Shown piece after piece: positions 17,528 through 25,465 of a stretch of 37,468 nucleotides of DNA. The stretch is taken from contig CABZTD010000018.1 in assembly GCA_902528515.1 (NCBI GenBank), positions 1 through 37,468 on the forward strand. The letters are read 5' to 3'. Source of the stretch: K189A clade bacterium. Its GTDB lineage: Bacteria; Pseudomonadota; Gammaproteobacteria; Pseudomonadales; Azotimanducaceae. The notes under the pieces are model-generated. The model searched no databases. It worked only from the letters and a program-made list of their open reading frames with translations, and was not told where the DNA came from. A program made the translations under genes and the position numbers. The stretch's first letter is position 1. Each line of letters begins with the position of its first letter.

Positions 17528-19495
17528 CTAGGTCTGCGGAAGAAATTCATGGAGCGTCTTTCCCAGCGCCCGTTTTAAGGGGTTGAGATGAACCTCAAAG
17601 TCCTGCCAGTTTTCAACACCGGATTTGAATATGGGTTGCCGAACTTGCTCTGAAGAAGGCGTCTTTACCGCCCTTTCAGTTTCCCAGAAGTTTAGACAGG
17701 CCTCTTCAAACGGCAGATTACAGTGGGCCAGAATTCGACGCACTTGGGTCTCAAGATCATCAACAACGTCTTCATACTGGACGTGTAAAATTTCATTAGG
17801 AAGATACTGATGCCAAAAATCCATCAATCCCACGTAGTCCCGGTAATAATGACCCAAGTCCTCTAGGTGGTATGAAAACTCTTGTCCTTCCGCAAACAGC
17901 TGCTTGTAACAACTAAAGGTGCAGGATAGGGGGTGGCGCCGGGCATCAATTATTTTTGCATTCGGTAAAATGCGTTTGATGAGTCCTATGTGACGAAAAT
18001 TGTTGGGCATCTTATCAATGAAAAAAGGCGCCTCTTTTCGGTGCGTGCGCGTTTCTTCGATGTAGGTACGACCAAAATCTCTGAGCTCATCTGATCTCAA
18101 GTCCAATATCGCGCGCGGGTAGTTGAGCCTATCAAAGTCTTTATTGCGGGAACGCAGCTGGTGGACCGCCGATAGAATATTGGGTAGCTCTTGCGTACCG
18201 TCAACCTGTGAGTGGCTGGATAGAATTTGTTCTAGCAGCGTGGATCCAGCTCGGGGCATACCCACGATAAAAATAGGATCCGGCGCCTCGAATCCCTCAC
18301 GAGAAGGCGCAAGCGTACTGAAAACCCGTCTTTGCTCTTCAAATTCCTCGGACATATGTTCAGCGATGTATCGCGATTCAGCCCGCTTGATCTGATTGCC
18401 CTTGGCGTAATTAGAGAACGCTAGATCGTATTCACTCCTGTCCTCGTAGGCTTTCCCTAAACCAAAGTGCAGGTAGACACGATCCATTTTTCTGAGCGCA
18501 GGATTTTTGAGGAGGCCCTCCATTCGGGCCACCTCACTTTCCTCAAACTTATACGTCTTGAGGTTCGCCAAGGACTGCCAAGCCTCGCCGTGAATAACAC
18601 CCTCTCTACAGGCCTCTTGATAGCAAGTAATCGCCGCGTCGGTGTCTCCAACGGTTTTGAGCGCATGTCCTTTCGACGTTAGCGTAACGGGTTCGCCGGG
18701 CATGGCTGTGAGCAGTTCATCAAAGAGTGTTAATGCGGTCTCGTAGTCGCCAAGCTGCATCGAGATCACCGCGTACTGCGACTTGAAGTATAGATTTTCT
18801 TTGTCGCTTTCAAATAATTCCTGGGCGTGCTCCCGCGCCTCAATTAGCTTTTGCCGCTTCCTCAGCACGTTGATGTAATCCGTCTTCAAGGGAATGTTAT
18901 CCGGCTCGAACAGAACCGCACTTTCCAGCAGAAACTCGGCCTCATCAAAAACATTCATCTTCACAGCGATTTGCGCCAACAGCCGCATCGCCTCCACATT
19001 ATGGGGATTTTCACCCAGAAATGCCCGACAAGCTTTCTCCGCCTTCGCAACGGATCCCTGTGACAGCATATCTAGAGAATAGATTAGCGGCTTCGGCATG
19101 TTGACCAAGCGCTGTATGTGCGGCTTGATTCGTTCAGCTTCTTGAATTCGCCCTGTGGCCAGTAATATCTCTGCTTGTCCTCGCCAGCTGACATGCAACG
19201 AAGGATTTTCTTCTGTTGCTCGACCGAAAGCAGCAAGGGCTCCTAGAGCATTGCCGTCAGCTCTCAATATGTGGCCTCTCTCCTGAAAAGCTCGACCATG
19301 CCTTGGGTGCAACTGAATAAGTTTATCCAGGACAGCCATGGCCTCTTTAGGCTTCCCCAGCTTACGGGTGCATACGGCCTGCAGGTACAGTGTTTCACTG
19401 CTCTCCGCCGGCTCAGCCGTCAAAAGTCGCAATGCTTCGTGGTAGTCACCGGCTTCGATGGCTTGTCTTATTGACTGATGCGATTGTGCTTCCAA
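17528..19495 (-). CDS. TPR-repeat sulfotransferase family protein
   Basis: A 655-residue two-part protein. Residues about 1-330 are tandem tetratricopeptide repeats (helical A/G/Y/P-spaced units such as GDYHEALRLL and GDYETALTLFDELL). Residues about 405-655 are a PAPS-dependent sulfotransferase domain: the 5'-phosphosulfate loop FIVGMPRAGSTLLEQILSSH (about residues 408-427), a KMPNNFRHIG block, and the 3'-phosphate segment IDARRHPLSCTFSCYKQLF (about 515-535). No signal peptide; probably cytoplasmic, acceptor unknown. The start is TTG at 19495, supported by AGGGAG six bases upstream; that Shine-Dalgarno sits right after the T tract of the TonB-receptor terminator, so expression by read-through from the receptor gene is likely. 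The TonB receptor directly upstream is a recurrent neighbour of such proteins, to my recollection. Confidence 0.9.
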   Translation of the reverse strand: MEAQSHQSIRQAIEAGDYHEALRLLTAEPAESSETLYLQAVCTRKLGKPKEAMAVLDKLIQLHPRHGRAFQERGHILRADGNALGALAAFGRATEENPSLHVSWRGQAEILLATGRIQEAERIKPHIQRLVNMPKPLIYSLDMLSQGSVAKAEKACRAFLGENPHNVEAMRLLAQIAVKMNVFDEAEFLLESAVLFEPDNIPLKTDYINVLRKRQKLIEAREHAQELFESDKENLYFKSQYAVISMQLGDYETALTLFDELLTAMPGEPVTLTSKGHALKTVGDTDAAITCYQEACREGVIHGEAWQSLANLKTYKFEESEVARMEGLLKNPALRKMDRVYLHFGLGKAYEDRSEYDLAFSNYAKGNQIKRAESRYIAEHMSEEFEEQRRVFSTLAPSREGFEAPDPIFIVGMPRAGSTLLEQILSSHSQVDGTQELPNILSAVHQLRSRNKDFDRLNYPRAILDLRSDELRDFGRTYIEETRTHRKEAPFFIDKMPNNFRHIGLIKRILPNAKIIDARRHPLSCTFSCYKQLFAEGQEFSYHLEDLGHYYRDYVGLMDFWHQYLPNEILHVQYEDVVDDLETQVRRILAHCNLPFEEACLNFWETERAVKTPSSEQVRQPIFKSGVENWQDFEVHLNPLKRALGKTLHEFLPQT

Positions 19496-19507
19496 CGCCT
19501 GCTCCCT

Positions 19508-19537
19508 AAAAAAAAAGCTCCCTATAAAGGGAGCTTT
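19508..19537 (-). terminator. Rho-independent terminator of the TonB-receptor gene
   Basis: Minus strand AAAGCTCCC, six-base loop, GGGAGCTTT with nine consecutive T at the end. It lies 27 bp after the receptor stop and only 13 bp before the TTG start of the next gene, so it may attenuate rather than separate the two genes. Confidence 0.9.
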
Positions 19538-19563
19538 ATTATTCCACCGCCTGGTTTAAAGCG

Positions 19564-22356
19564 TTAGAACTTATAGCTCAGTCTCAAGCCCATAGTCATT
19601 GGTCTGGCGTACGTTGCTCGAGGCCGGTCGTTGATGTAGTTCCTGGTGAGCTCGGCGCGCTTGTCCGTGAGATTGTCCACATAAACCGTAGCGTCCCAAG
19701 TTTCGCTTGCTAAACCAGCGCTAACGCCCATCATCGTCCATCCTTTCACTAAGTCGCGGTTGATTATGATGATATCGCTGTAAGACTCGCCAGAATGGGC
19801 AATGTTGTACATAAAATGCGCTCCCCATCCATTAGCTAAATTCCAGTCGTAGCGCGCGTTAGCGTTAAATTGAAGTTCTGGTGCAAACGCCAAAGAGTCA
19901 CCTACTCGAACATCATTTGTTGGAATTAGTTTGTCCGTGACTTCTGTATCGAGCAAAGAAAACGATGTGCCGATCGTTAAGCCAGGTATTGAGGGCGGCA
20001 ACCAAGTGACAGTCCCTTCTAACCCCATAACCTCAGCATTTGCAGCGTTATCAGAGAAAAACAGATTTACGATGCTTGGGTCAAAAATCGTCGTCTGTAA
20101 CTGATCTATCTCTGCGTAGAAGGCACTGCCGTTGATACGCAAAGTACCGCCAGCCAAATCAGCCTTCCACCCCAGCTCATAGTTGGTGACATCGTCCGTC
20201 TCTAATTCAAACGGAACCTCATAACCATTTGGACCCTGGGCTCCACCAGGCCGATTCAGTAATCCCGGTCTATAACCTTCCGAGTAAGTCGCGTACAAGA
20301 GCACGTCGTCAGAGATCGTGTAGCTCACGGTAAGCTTAACGATTGTGCCTGACGCACTGGCAACGTCCGGTGCATCGATTGCCCGCAGAAACGCCCTAAT
20401 TTCGGCCTCACTGACTGCATTGGGGGCCGTGACATACTCTCCTCGACCGAGACTGTAGGGGTCTCCTTCTTGCCAAATAGCCAGCGCCTCATCAAAGGTC
20501 GTCCCAGATTCTAGTCTCGGTCTAAATCCACAGTCGCCCACGAATCTTAAAGAGCCGTCGCCATCATACAAATCACTAATGTTCGTACCAAAAGAATCCT
20601 GATCGTTGACGAAGAACGGGTTACAGAAGGTCGCATTAGCACCACCCTCTAGGTCTACTTCCACATCGTAATAACGCGCCCCGAACGTTGCTGACAACTT
20701 TTCTGTAAAGTCATAACTGACTTCGCCGAAAAATGCATATTGCTCGTCAGTTCGGCGCACATCGTTCCGGAATACAGTGTCTCTTGGATACGGTCCTTCC
20801 TCAGTAATAACCGATCCTGGAAAAGGGTTGTTAGGGACAGCGTCCTGAACAGATTGACCGGGATAGAAGTCGAAGAAATTTATCTTATTGATACTGGGAT
20901 AGCTAAAATCCACACGCTCTTCTAACTGTAGATCACTAAAAAAGGCGCCTGCCGAAAACCTCAGGTCTTTCGTTTGATCTGAACTAAAGCGCAATTCATG
21001 TGTCTGCACTTGTGTCTCAGTATAGCTTAGTCCGTAAAGATTCGGTTCATAACACGTACCGAAGGATTGATTGGACGGAGCCCCCTCTTGGTAATAATTG
21101 TACTCCGGATAACTGACTGAAGCGTCGCAAATATAATAAGGCAAGTACTGCCCCACGAACATGTAATCCGTATAGTCAATGATCTGATCCGACTCACGCT
21201 CTGTGTAAGCGCCAGTGTAAATTACCTCCAGCTCCCCGATACGTCCTTCTAATGTCCAGTTGTAATTATCGAAAGAGTCTTCCAATTGATCTGGGCTGTA
21301 TCGCTGGATGCTTGGGGAATCGCTCCCCAAAGTTGGATCCGCGGTGAATGTTCCGTCAGTCTCCAGCTCTTGCGTCATGGCACCCAGCAAAAGACTCCAA
21401 TCCTCGTTGATTTCTGCTCGAAGCGAGAGGCGTCCACCAGTGTATAGTGTGTCGTTAAAGTCACTTTCCACTAAGGCTTCGTTATTTGCAGCCCGAAAGT
21501 CCACCAGTGAATCCGGGTCAAAAGGATCGAAAGGAATACGAGCACTAGTATACGCCACTTCTTCTGGCAAGCTGTTGATATAGGTTGCTGAGTTCAAACC
21601 TGCTCGAGCGGCGGAAACGGGCACACCGTTTGTTCGTACATAACCTGCATCACGGAAGCGAGCGCTTTCCTGCACCGTCAGTGTGCCTGGTACGTTGTCG
21701 ACCCATCCGCCTTGGTCATCTCGATATGCAACAGCCCGAACGGCGACCCTATCTGAAATAGGTAGGTTATACATTACCTCAAATTTGTTGCTTGCCTCGC
21801 CCTCTTCGGTGTTGGAAGCGTCGACGCTGAGACGACCATAGGCCTCGGAGAAGTCTGGCTTGTTTGTAATCAGCCGTACTGTGCCCGCCTGTGAACTTGC
21901 ACCAAACAACGTGCCTTGTGGTCCTTTTAAAACCTCAACTCGGTTCAAGTCAGCGGCATAAACATCTAGATTTCGGCCCGGTTGAGCTAACGGTTGCTCA
22001 TCCAAGTACAAAGCGACATTCGGCGCAATCCCCGCAACACCTGCCGTCGTAAGATTTGGTGTGGTGGACGCAATTCCTCGAATGTATATCGTATTCTGGC
22101 CGGGTCCGCTGCCACCGGCGGTCACGCCTGGTAGCTGAATTAGATAGTCCTCAAAGTTCGTGATACCAAAATCTTCAAGCGAGTCGCTCGTTAATGCATC
22201 GACCGTTACGGGAATATCCTGAGTACTCTCGGCCCGCTTGGTTGCCGTTACAACTACTTCCTCGATAACGCCTTGATCAGCGCCAGCTTGATTCGCTGTC
22301 ATTGATACAAGCGCGGCAACAACTGCTTGATTTATCTTGCTCCGTTGAAAATTCAC
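19564..22356 (-). CDS. TonB-dependent outer-membrane receptor
   Basis: A 930-residue outer-membrane beta-barrel transporter energised by TonB. I start at GTG 22356 (VNFQRSKINQ), because AAGGAG lies five bases upstream and this gives a clean signal peptide (about 27 residues); the frame is open to 22395 with no such site. The mature N-terminus has a TonB-box-like EEVVVTATKR, then the plug domain (IPVTVDALT, LPGVTAGGSGPGQNTIYIRG, VLKGPQGTLFGASSQAGTVRLITNKP). A long barrel rich in aromatic and Asn/Asp residues follows, ending LRLSYKF with the terminal Phe needed for Bam recognition. The CirA/FecA-like plug does not reveal the ligand; in this clade such receptors often import plant or algal glycans, lipids or aromatics (inference). 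Divergent from a MarR gene. Confidence 0.95.
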   Translation of the reverse strand: MNFQRSKINQAVVAALVSMTANQAGADQGVIEEVVVTATKRAESTQDIPVTVDALTSDSLEDFGITNFEDYLIQLPGVTAGGSGPGQNTIYIRGIASTTPNLTTAGVAGIAPNVALYLDEQPLAQPGRNLDVYAADLNRVEVLKGPQGTLFGASSQAGTVRLITNKPDFSEAYGRLSVDASNTEEGEASNKFEVMYNLPISDRVAVRAVAYRDDQGGWVDNVPGTLTVQESARFRDAGYVRTNGVPVSAARAGLNSATYINSLPEEVAYTSARIPFDPFDPDSLVDFRAANNEALVESDFNDTLYTGGRLSLRAEINEDWSLLLGAMTQELETDGTFTADPTLGSDSPSIQRYSPDQLEDSFDNYNWTLEGRIGELEVIYTGAYTERESDQIIDYTDYMFVGQYLPYYICDASVSYPEYNYYQEGAPSNQSFGTCYEPNLYGLSYTETQVQTHELRFSSDQTKDLRFSAGAFFSDLQLEERVDFSYPSINKINFFDFYPGQSVQDAVPNNPFPGSVITEEGPYPRDTVFRNDVRRTDEQYAFFGEVSYDFTEKLSATFGARYYDVEVDLEGGANATFCNPFFVNDQDSFGTNISDLYDGDGSLRFVGDCGFRPRLESGTTFDEALAIWQEGDPYSLGRGEYVTAPNAVSEAEIRAFLRAIDAPDVASASGTIVKLTVSYTISDDVLLYATYSEGYRPGLLNRPGGAQGPNGYEVPFELETDDVTNYELGWKADLAGGTLRINGSAFYAEIDQLQTTIFDPSIVNLFFSDNAANAEVMGLEGTVTWLPPSIPGLTIGTSFSLLDTEVTDKLIPTNDVRVGDSLAFAPELQFNANARYDWNLANGWGAHFMYNIAHSGESYSDIIIINRDLVKGWTMMGVSAGLASETWDATVYVDNLTDKRAELTRNYINDRPRATYARPMTMGLRLSYKF

Positions 22357-22422
22357 GTGCTCTCCTTTTGCTGATGACTCGGTTATGCGAACCATTTCTC
22401 TAAACTGGGGGACGAACTCAAT

Positions 22423-22441
22423 ATTTGCTTCTCAAGCAAAT
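22423..22441. promoter_or_regulatory. Perfect palindrome upstream of the TonB receptor, operator candidate
   Basis: ATTTGCTT, spacer CTC, AAGCAAAT: 8-bp perfect arms with a three-base spacer, centred 76 bp before the receptor GTG. Size and symmetry suit a dimeric MarR or TetR regulator; the divergent MarR gene is the natural candidate. Confidence 0.5.
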
Positions 22442-22654
22442 GTTTCGTAGCCGAACAATAAATTGCCCCTCTACCCGCCAGATATCCAAGCTAGCTTACA
22501 TCAAAAACAGCGGAAATGACCATTTAATAAGTTTTCATGCAGAAATTGAATGTCGGACACAAAGAGCGCCCCACCGATCACACCACGCTTTTCTTTTGAT
22601 TACTAAACATTCAAACTCACTTGAGGTTTCAAATTGCTATGCCTGCTTAAGAAG

Positions 22655-22671
22655 CGCCTTTTCCAAAGGCG
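22655..22671. promoter_or_regulatory. Second perfect palindrome, upstream of the MarR gene
   Basis: CGCCTTT, spacer TCC, AAAGGCG: 7-bp perfect arms, about 90 bp before the MarR start. No T tract follows, so a terminator is unlikely. Its sequence differs from the palindrome at 22423-22441, so the two would be sites for different proteins, or one is fortuitous. Confidence 0.35.
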
Positions 22672-22759
22672 TGACCCAAGCCAAAATTGGGCGTATAGAG
22701 CGTTTCAACGCAGCCTCTTAAATCGCCCTTCAGACTCGCGGAAAGGACAAAACAATCGT

Positions 22760-23287
22760 ATGAGCCAAGAAGTAGACGTCTTAATAACCATTCGCAAAAT
22801 CATCAGGGCCACTGACCTATACTCTCGCCAGCTTAGTAAGAAATCTGGTCTCACAGCGCCGCAATTACTGGTACTGCAAGCGATACAGGAAATGGGCGCG
22901 GTTGCGATCTCCCGTTTATCCACCCATGTCAGTCTCAGCCAAGCAACCGTGACCAGCATTCTGGATCGTTTGGAGGGCCGGGGATTAGTTTCGCGGCACC
23001 GAAGCACTATGGATAAGCGTGTTGTCCACGCCACGTTGACAACTCAAGGCGAGGCAATGATTCAACAAGCGCCCAAGCCCCTACAGGACGTCTTCAGCGC
23101 GGCCTTCGAGAAACTGGAGGAATGGGAAAAGTCCATGATCGTCGCCTCCTTGCAGCGTGTCGCCTCCATGATGAATGCAGAGCACATCGATGCATCGCCT
23201 ATGTTGCATGTGGGGATTGCAGACGCACCCGATATCAGTGCCTCTGCCCACGACATAGTGGACGTACCCGCACCCGCGTCTCGTTAG
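22760..23287 (+). CDS. MarR-family transcriptional regulator
   Basis: A 175-residue winged-helix regulator. I start at ATG 22760 (MSQEVDVLITIRKI) although the frame is open further upstream, since the fold begins here; AAAGGA lies about twelve bases upstream. The HTH is clear: SGLTAPQLLVLQAIQEMG (helix 1-2), ISRLSTHVSLSQATVTSILDRLEGRGLV (recognition helix, about residues 53-80), then the wing with DKRVVHATLTTQGEAM. A long C-terminal tail (about residues 140-175) rich in Ala/Asp/Ser is unusual. It is divergent from the TonB receptor gene and probably regulates it and itself through palindromes in the shared region. The inducer is unknown. The A24 peptidase gene follows directly. Confidence 0.9.
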   Translation: MSQEVDVLITIRKIIRATDLYSRQLSKKSGLTAPQLLVLQAIQEMGAVAISRLSTHVSLSQATVTSILDRLEGRGLVSRHRSTMDKRVVHATLTTQGEAMIQQAPKPLQDVFSAAFEKLEEWEKSMIVASLQRVASMMNAEHIDASPMLHVGIADAPDISASAHDIVDVPAPASR

Positions 23288-23319
23288 TAGGTTCGCGGCG
23301 AGCCCCTGGCCGAACCCGA

Positions 23320-24045
23320 TTGTCTTCGACCGACTCCATTGGCGTACTGCTGGGCTTAGCAACATTTGCCGGAGCGCTGATGGGCTTGCTTTGTTCCTCA
23401 TTAGCGCTGCTGCTAGGTCGGGTGTTTCAATCTGAAAATCTATCCTCAGCCGATAAACCGGGTGCGTTTGCCCCCATTCATTTCTCAGCGGCCCATCAGC
23501 ATGTAGGGGCCATGATTACCGGGGCTGTCGCGCTTGCGGCCCTCGCCTTGGCACTCGGCGCAAGTTTGCAGCTTTTACTCGCATCGGTTTTTGCGCTGTC
23601 TTTGATAACCCTCGCCCTAATCGACGCTCGCCTATACGTGCTGCCCGACCAAATAACACTTCCTCTTATGTGGCTCGGTCTTCTCGTTAATACCCAAGAG
23701 CACTTCGCACCAGTTGCTGCTGCCGTACTCGGCGCCATTATCGGCTATTTATCGCTCTGGACAATCTACTGGCTGTTCAAACTGTTGCGCAACAAGGAGG
23801 GTATGGGTTACGGCGATTTCAAATTATCGGCGGCTATTGGCGCTTGGCTAGGTTGGCAGGCACTGCCTGGCGTTGTTCTGGTCGCCGCCTTAACGGCACT
23901 TAGTACCGCTACCGTGCTCCTGCTCGCGGGCCGTCTGAGGATTGAACAACCCATGCCTTTCGGTCCTTTCTTGGCGTTTGCAGGCTTCCTGGCAATGTGC
24001 CTAGATCAACCTTTCACCCAGTGGATGAGCAGGGTGCTCGTCTAA
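23320..24045 (+). CDS. A24-family prepilin peptidase domain protein lacking the Cys-rich methyltransferase region
   Basis: A polytopic membrane aspartate protease, PilD-like. Catalytic aspartates are visible: LIDARLYVLPD (Asp102 with the later Asp110) and GMGYGDFKL (Asp166), with the typical ITLPLMWLGLLVN and AAIGAWLGWQALP blocks. PilD proteins are about 285 aa and carry, between the first membrane segment and the peptidase domain, a cytoplasmic loop with two CXXC pairs for the N-methyltransferase. Here that loop is replaced by about 30 Cys-free residues (FQSENL to AAHQHVGAM), giving about 241 aa. The start is uncertain: TTG 23320 is in frame and shortly after the MarR stop; ATG 23380 is an alternative. 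No pilus genes are adjacent. Confidence 0.8.
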   Translation: MSSTDSIGVLLGLATFAGALMGLLCSSLALLLGRVFQSENLSSADKPGAFAPIHFSAAHQHVGAMITGAVALAALALALGASLQLLLASVFALSLITLALIDARLYVLPDQITLPLMWLGLLVNTQEHFAPVAAAVLGAIIGYLSLWTIYWLFKLLRNKEGMGYGDFKLSAAIGAWLGWQALPGVVLVAALTALSTATVLLLAGRLRIEQPMPFGPFLAFAGFLAMCLDQPFTQWMSRVLV

Positions 24046-24182
24046 TCTACCTTCCACCTGGCAATTGTGTTGGCTCGAAAATAGACCCCTAAGAATTTTC
24101 ATCTACCAATGGTTAATTCCCGATGGCATTTCGTTTTTGATCTGCCAACCTTTCTATGGTTCCAAACCTTTAGGGATTTATT

Positions 24183-24662
24183 GTGCCTTCCCGCTCACAA
24201 CGACGAGAGCAAATTCTAGAGGCCGCGGGAAACGCGTTTCTCGCAAACGGATACAGCGACGTCACCATGCAGGATTTAGCCAAAAAAGCACAAATATCCA
24301 GAGCTGCGCTGTACACCTACTTCGGCAGCAAGCAAGAGGTGTTTAGCGGCGTCATAGAGTTCTTTTTGACCGTAATCATCCGATCATCAATTGACGCCCT
24401 TGAGCGAGTCGGTGATAACGCATCCGTCCAAGGCAAGCTTTTTGCAATTTTTGACTTACGACAGCTGATTCGGGAGGTCGTCAACCAAGCATAGGACACC
24501 GGTGTATTGCCAACGTTTGTGCACATACCTCACCCAGATTCCGTCGCTGACACCATATTTTTGTCCGCCACCGCCATATTGCTCTCGGATGCCTCTGAAA
24601 AATCGAAGTCAGAGAACTTGGCCACCCTGCTGTCGGTGTTCGGCCGAGGGCTGAACACTTAA
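24183..24662 (+). pseudogene. TetR/AcrR-family regulator interrupted by an in-frame amber codon
   Basis: GTG start at 24183 with TAGGGA upstream. Residues 1-50 are an intact TetR HTH (REQILEAAGNAFLANGYSDVTMQDLAKKAQISRAALYTYFGSKQEVF pattern). At codon 104 a TAG (24492-24494) ends the frame, but the same frame continues without shift for 55 more codons to TAA 24660-24662. It reads DTGVLPTFVHIPHP then ADTIFLSATAILLSDAS and LATLLSVFGRGL, which looks like a real TetR ligand-domain C-terminus. Total length (about 158) is below the usual 190-210, so an internal deletion near the stop is also likely. The convergent nitroreductase stops 13 bp further on. Read as a pseudogene; amber read-through or sequencing error cannot be excluded. 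Confidence 0.78.
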
Positions 24663-24675
24663 GCCTTACCAAAGG

Positions 24676-25350
24676 CTAACTCTTGAACGTAACGGTATCC
24701 TCTAGCGGTGCTCTTTCGGTGTGTGCCTCATTGACCTTCATCGACGTATCCTCATAGCCGAAGCTGATGCCGAAGAGGACTTTTACCTCACGGCCCAGTC
24801 CGAAGGCCTCTCGCACTAAATCTGGATAATGGCCCATAGTCCCCTGGGCACAACTCGCCAATCCATGTGCGGTCATTGCCAGCATCAGGGTTTGAGCGTA
24901 CATGCCAACATCCCAAGCACTGCCCAAACCAAAGCCCTCATCCATGCACAAGAACGCCACATGGGGAGCATCGAAAAGTTCGAAATTGCGGAAGCTTGCG
25001 GAAGCTCTGGCCGGCTTATCGTCCCATTCGATATCCATGGCTCGATACAAAACGGCTGCACATTCACGGCGTCGGTCTTTGTAGACCTGCCCAATATTTC
25101 GTTTGGGCTCCTTATGGTCTTGGCTCGGCGGCACTTTCGACTGCACTCGCTCCATCATTTGAGCGCGGAGCCGGTCGCGAAGCGAACCGGAGGCAACATA
25201 GGTTTGCCATGGCTGCATATTGGTCCCTGAGGGAGACCAGCGGGCAATATCAAAAATCTTGTTAAGAACGTCTTGGGATACAGGTTTATTAAGAAAACCG
25301 CGGACGGAACGTCGGGATCTGACGGCTTCTTCTAGGGACATTTGCGACAT
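24676..25350 (-). CDS. Nitroreductase-family flavoprotein
   Basis: A 224-residue FMN-dependent NAD(P)H oxidoreductase. I start at ATG 25350 (MSQMSLEEAVRSRRSVRGF) because GGAAG lies at proper distance; the frame is open to 25383. Signatures are the FMN-phosphate-binding RSRRSVRGF (about residues 11-19), WSPSGTNMQPWQTYV (about 37-51), a DVGMYAQTLMLAMTAHGLASC block and the C-terminal VKVLFGISFGYED, the usual GxPxGY-like end. The physiological substrate is not predictable from sequence. It is convergent with the broken TetR gene (13 bp) and divergent from the Gfo/Idh/MocA gene (115 bp). Confidence 0.93.
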   Translation of the reverse strand: MSQMSLEEAVRSRRSVRGFLNKPVSQDVLNKIFDIARWSPSGTNMQPWQTYVASGSLRDRLRAQMMERVQSKVPPSQDHKEPKRNIGQVYKDRRRECAAVLYRAMDIEWDDKPARASASFRNFELFDAPHVAFLCMDEGFGLGSAWDVGMYAQTLMLAMTAHGLASCAQGTMGHYPDLVREAFGLGREVKVLFGISFGYEDTSMKVNEAHTERAPLEDTVTFKS

Positions 25351-25465
25351 ATTGCTTCCAAAAACAACCAATACTTCAGGCACATCACTGCCGTAGCATC
25401 ACGGTACCCTTGCTAAGAAGGTTAACATTCTTTGCGTCTTTCTCTCACGATTCTGGATTTTTGAT

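Larger units (their letters stand above)
22357..22759. other. Divergent regulatory region between TonB receptor and MarR gene
   Basis: No gene in 403 bp. It holds several inverted repeats (listed separately) and presumably the promoters of both genes. Frames crossing it start far from any Shine-Dalgarno. I could not fix -35/-10 elements with confidence. Confidence 0.6.
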
